This document shows, piece after piece, positions 63,186 to 64,000 of a stretch of 64,000 nt of DNA. Position 1 is the stretch's first letter, and each line of letters begins with the position of its first letter. Made by a program: the position numbers and the translations under genes. The notes beneath the pieces are model-generated. The model was not told the origin of the DNA. It was given only the letters and a program-made list of their open reading frames with translations, and did no database searches. The stretch spans positions 1-64,000 of the forward strand of contig CBFIHZ010000005.1 of NCBI GenBank assembly GCA_965662545.1, written 5' to 3'. Source of the DNA: CPC320 sp002684375. GTDB lineage: Bacteria > Pseudomonadota > Alphaproteobacteria > Rhodobacterales > Rhodobacteraceae.

Positions 63186-64000
63186 AAATGGCGGTAAATG
63201 GCCGAACGCGCCAGAGGGGTGCAATGACAGCCTTGATTTGGAAATGCCAAGGTATGGACGTATATGTCCCTGAAATTGTTCAAACCTTTGGCGTTCAGAC
63301 CCTTGAAAAGGTGCACCTGACGGTTGCTATAGAACGGCGCGTTCGGGGCAGGGTAGATTTTAATGACTTCACCCTTAGAAATATCGATCCAAATTTCCAT
63401 GATTGGGAACTTATTAACGGCATGTGTCAAGATTGCACCGCCTTCTGGCGAACCCGCGCTGTTAAACGCAGCCGCGGTAAAACTGACCTTAGTTTTTTAA
63501 CCTGTTCCAATCATCAGGAACCGTGTGGCCAGAGGTTTTATTTTCGGGTAGGTGCATTGGAATTTCTGATACAAACATCCGGGTCGGCAATACGTAATTC
63601 AACGGTATTGCCCGCCGGCAATGGCGTCGCGCACTGGTTGCGCCTGCGGAGCGTTGAGGGCGATTTTTGCAACTTTGACCAAATCTTCATCACGGATGGT
63701 GACGCTCGACAAATAAGCTGCGTTCTCGGTTTCATCGGTGTACAGGTTTGCGATTTCATCCGTCCTTAGACCGTGGGCTGCAAAAGATGCGATGGTCATC
63801 GCTGCTGAATAGATCGTGTTCCAGCCAGTAAATTGACCCGCCGTGCCAGAGATGGTCAGCGAAAGCGACAGCACCCACCCCGTTTGGCAGGAACCTTCCC
63901 GTTGTGTTCATATAATCGGCGTAATCGGGAAATTTTGCCAAGCAGATTTTCTTTTTGATTTTGACAAGAATAAGACAGATAAAGATCACTGTGCCGGTGC
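63186..64000. other. right-edge region of broken minus-strand reading frames
   Basis: The minus strand carries protein-like stretches that change frame. From the right: KFPDYADYMNTTGRFLPN (about 63880-63960), which resembles the C-terminus of an isoprenylcysteine-type membrane methyltransferase; then WNTIYSAAMTIASFAAHGL to QPVRDAIAGG (63599-63874); then GNTVELRIADPDVCIRNSN in a second frame (63540-63620); then NKFPIMEIWIDISKGEVI to NNFRDIYVHT in another (63182-63430). Codon use looks natural but no intact gene is supported. I read it as one or two decayed genes. Confidence 0.45.
63599..63874 (-). pseudogene. possible gene fragment, unknown family
   Basis: A 91-codon minus-strand frame from a GTG at 63874 to a TGA at 63599. 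The sequence has natural composition (NLYTDETENAAYLSSVTIRDEDLVKVAKIALN), but its start has no ribosome site, and the end of the frame at AIAGG can be continued in a shifted frame by NTVELRIADPD. It is probably part of a frameshifted gene. Family not recognised. Confidence 0.35.

Noticed and set aside
1..64000. CRISPR arrays, insertion sequences, phage genes, rRNA
   Set aside because: No spaced direct repeats, transposase, integrase, capsid or rRNA sequence was seen anywhere in the window.

Overview
The window looks like chromosomal DNA of a marine Rhodobacteraceae (Roseobacter-group) alphaproteobacterium. Supporting signs are an alphaproteobacterial-type tRNA-His without an encoded G-1, a GTTC-N7-GTTC SOS box, an alphaproteobacterial RpoH, a PhaR-controlled polyhydroxybutyrate locus, family-restricted small proteins (DUF6476, DUF6324), a hom-glpX-recJ block, and a combination of sarcosine, carnitine and manganese/B12 uptake genes that is common in roseobacters. 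Family assignments come from reading the proteins and their motifs; no database search was run.

Layout. 0-3.3 kb: the edge of a nitrilase-family gene, SOS-controlled mmcB, a MotA-like membrane protein and tRNA-His. 3.3-5.7 kb: rluD and rpoH. 5.9-10.3 kb: PHB metabolism (phaZ divergent from phaC-phaP-phaR) with three PhaR-type operators. 10.3-12.5 kb: a gene-poor, apparently decayed stretch ending at tRNA-Glu. 12.7-16.8 kb: hom-glpX-recJ on the minus strand. 17-22 kb: a TetR regulator, pirin, a 3-hydroxyisobutyrate-dehydrogenase-like enzyme and glutamate dehydrogenase. 22.3-27.4 kb: heterotetrameric sarcosine oxidase soxBDAG. 28.9-32.7 kb: a ureohydrolase, then xdhC with a molybdopterin-binding protein. 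32.7-38.9 kb: DUF2244, cytochrome oxidase subunit I, a c-type cytochrome, lipB, a 5'-truncated beta-barrel gene, a LytTR regulator and a frameshifted DUF2306 gene. 38.9-41.1 kb: a minus-strand one-carbon cluster (methyl-THF methyltransferase, MTHFR, small 'virulence factor'). 41.4-43.2 kb: ppx-rlmE. 43.7-51.9 kb: a carnitine/gamma-butyrobetaine operon with its divergent GlxA-type regulator. 52-54.9 kb: a DMT transporter, a P-loop ATPase and metA. 56.3-59.5 kb: a corrinoid-type ABC importer led by a cobalamin riboswitch and an unannotated 50-residue gene. 59.5-63.1 kb: a SitABCD-type Mn/Fe importer behind a Fur-family box. The last 0.8 kb holds broken reading frames.

How the genes fit together. 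The carnitine operon encodes every step expected from gamma-butyrobetaine through crotonobetainyl-CoA and carnitine to glycine betaine plus acetoacetate. Sarcosine oxidase, elsewhere in the window, covers the last demethylation of betaine to glycine and yields a folate-bound one-carbon unit that the MTHFR/methyltransferase cluster could handle. B12 import would serve corrinoid methyl transfer, and PHB storage can absorb the acetoacetyl/acetyl units. The intermediate steps (betaine to sarcosine) and the corrinoid protein are not in the window, so this linkage is inference.

The least explained items are the 50-residue protein in the B12-riboswitch operon, the start of rluD (no ATG; a well-placed Shine-Dalgarno precedes an ATT), the probably leaderless SOS-regulated mmcB, the nested inverted repeat near 2.1 kb, and the decayed coding stretches at 10.3-12.5 and 63.2-64.0 kb.
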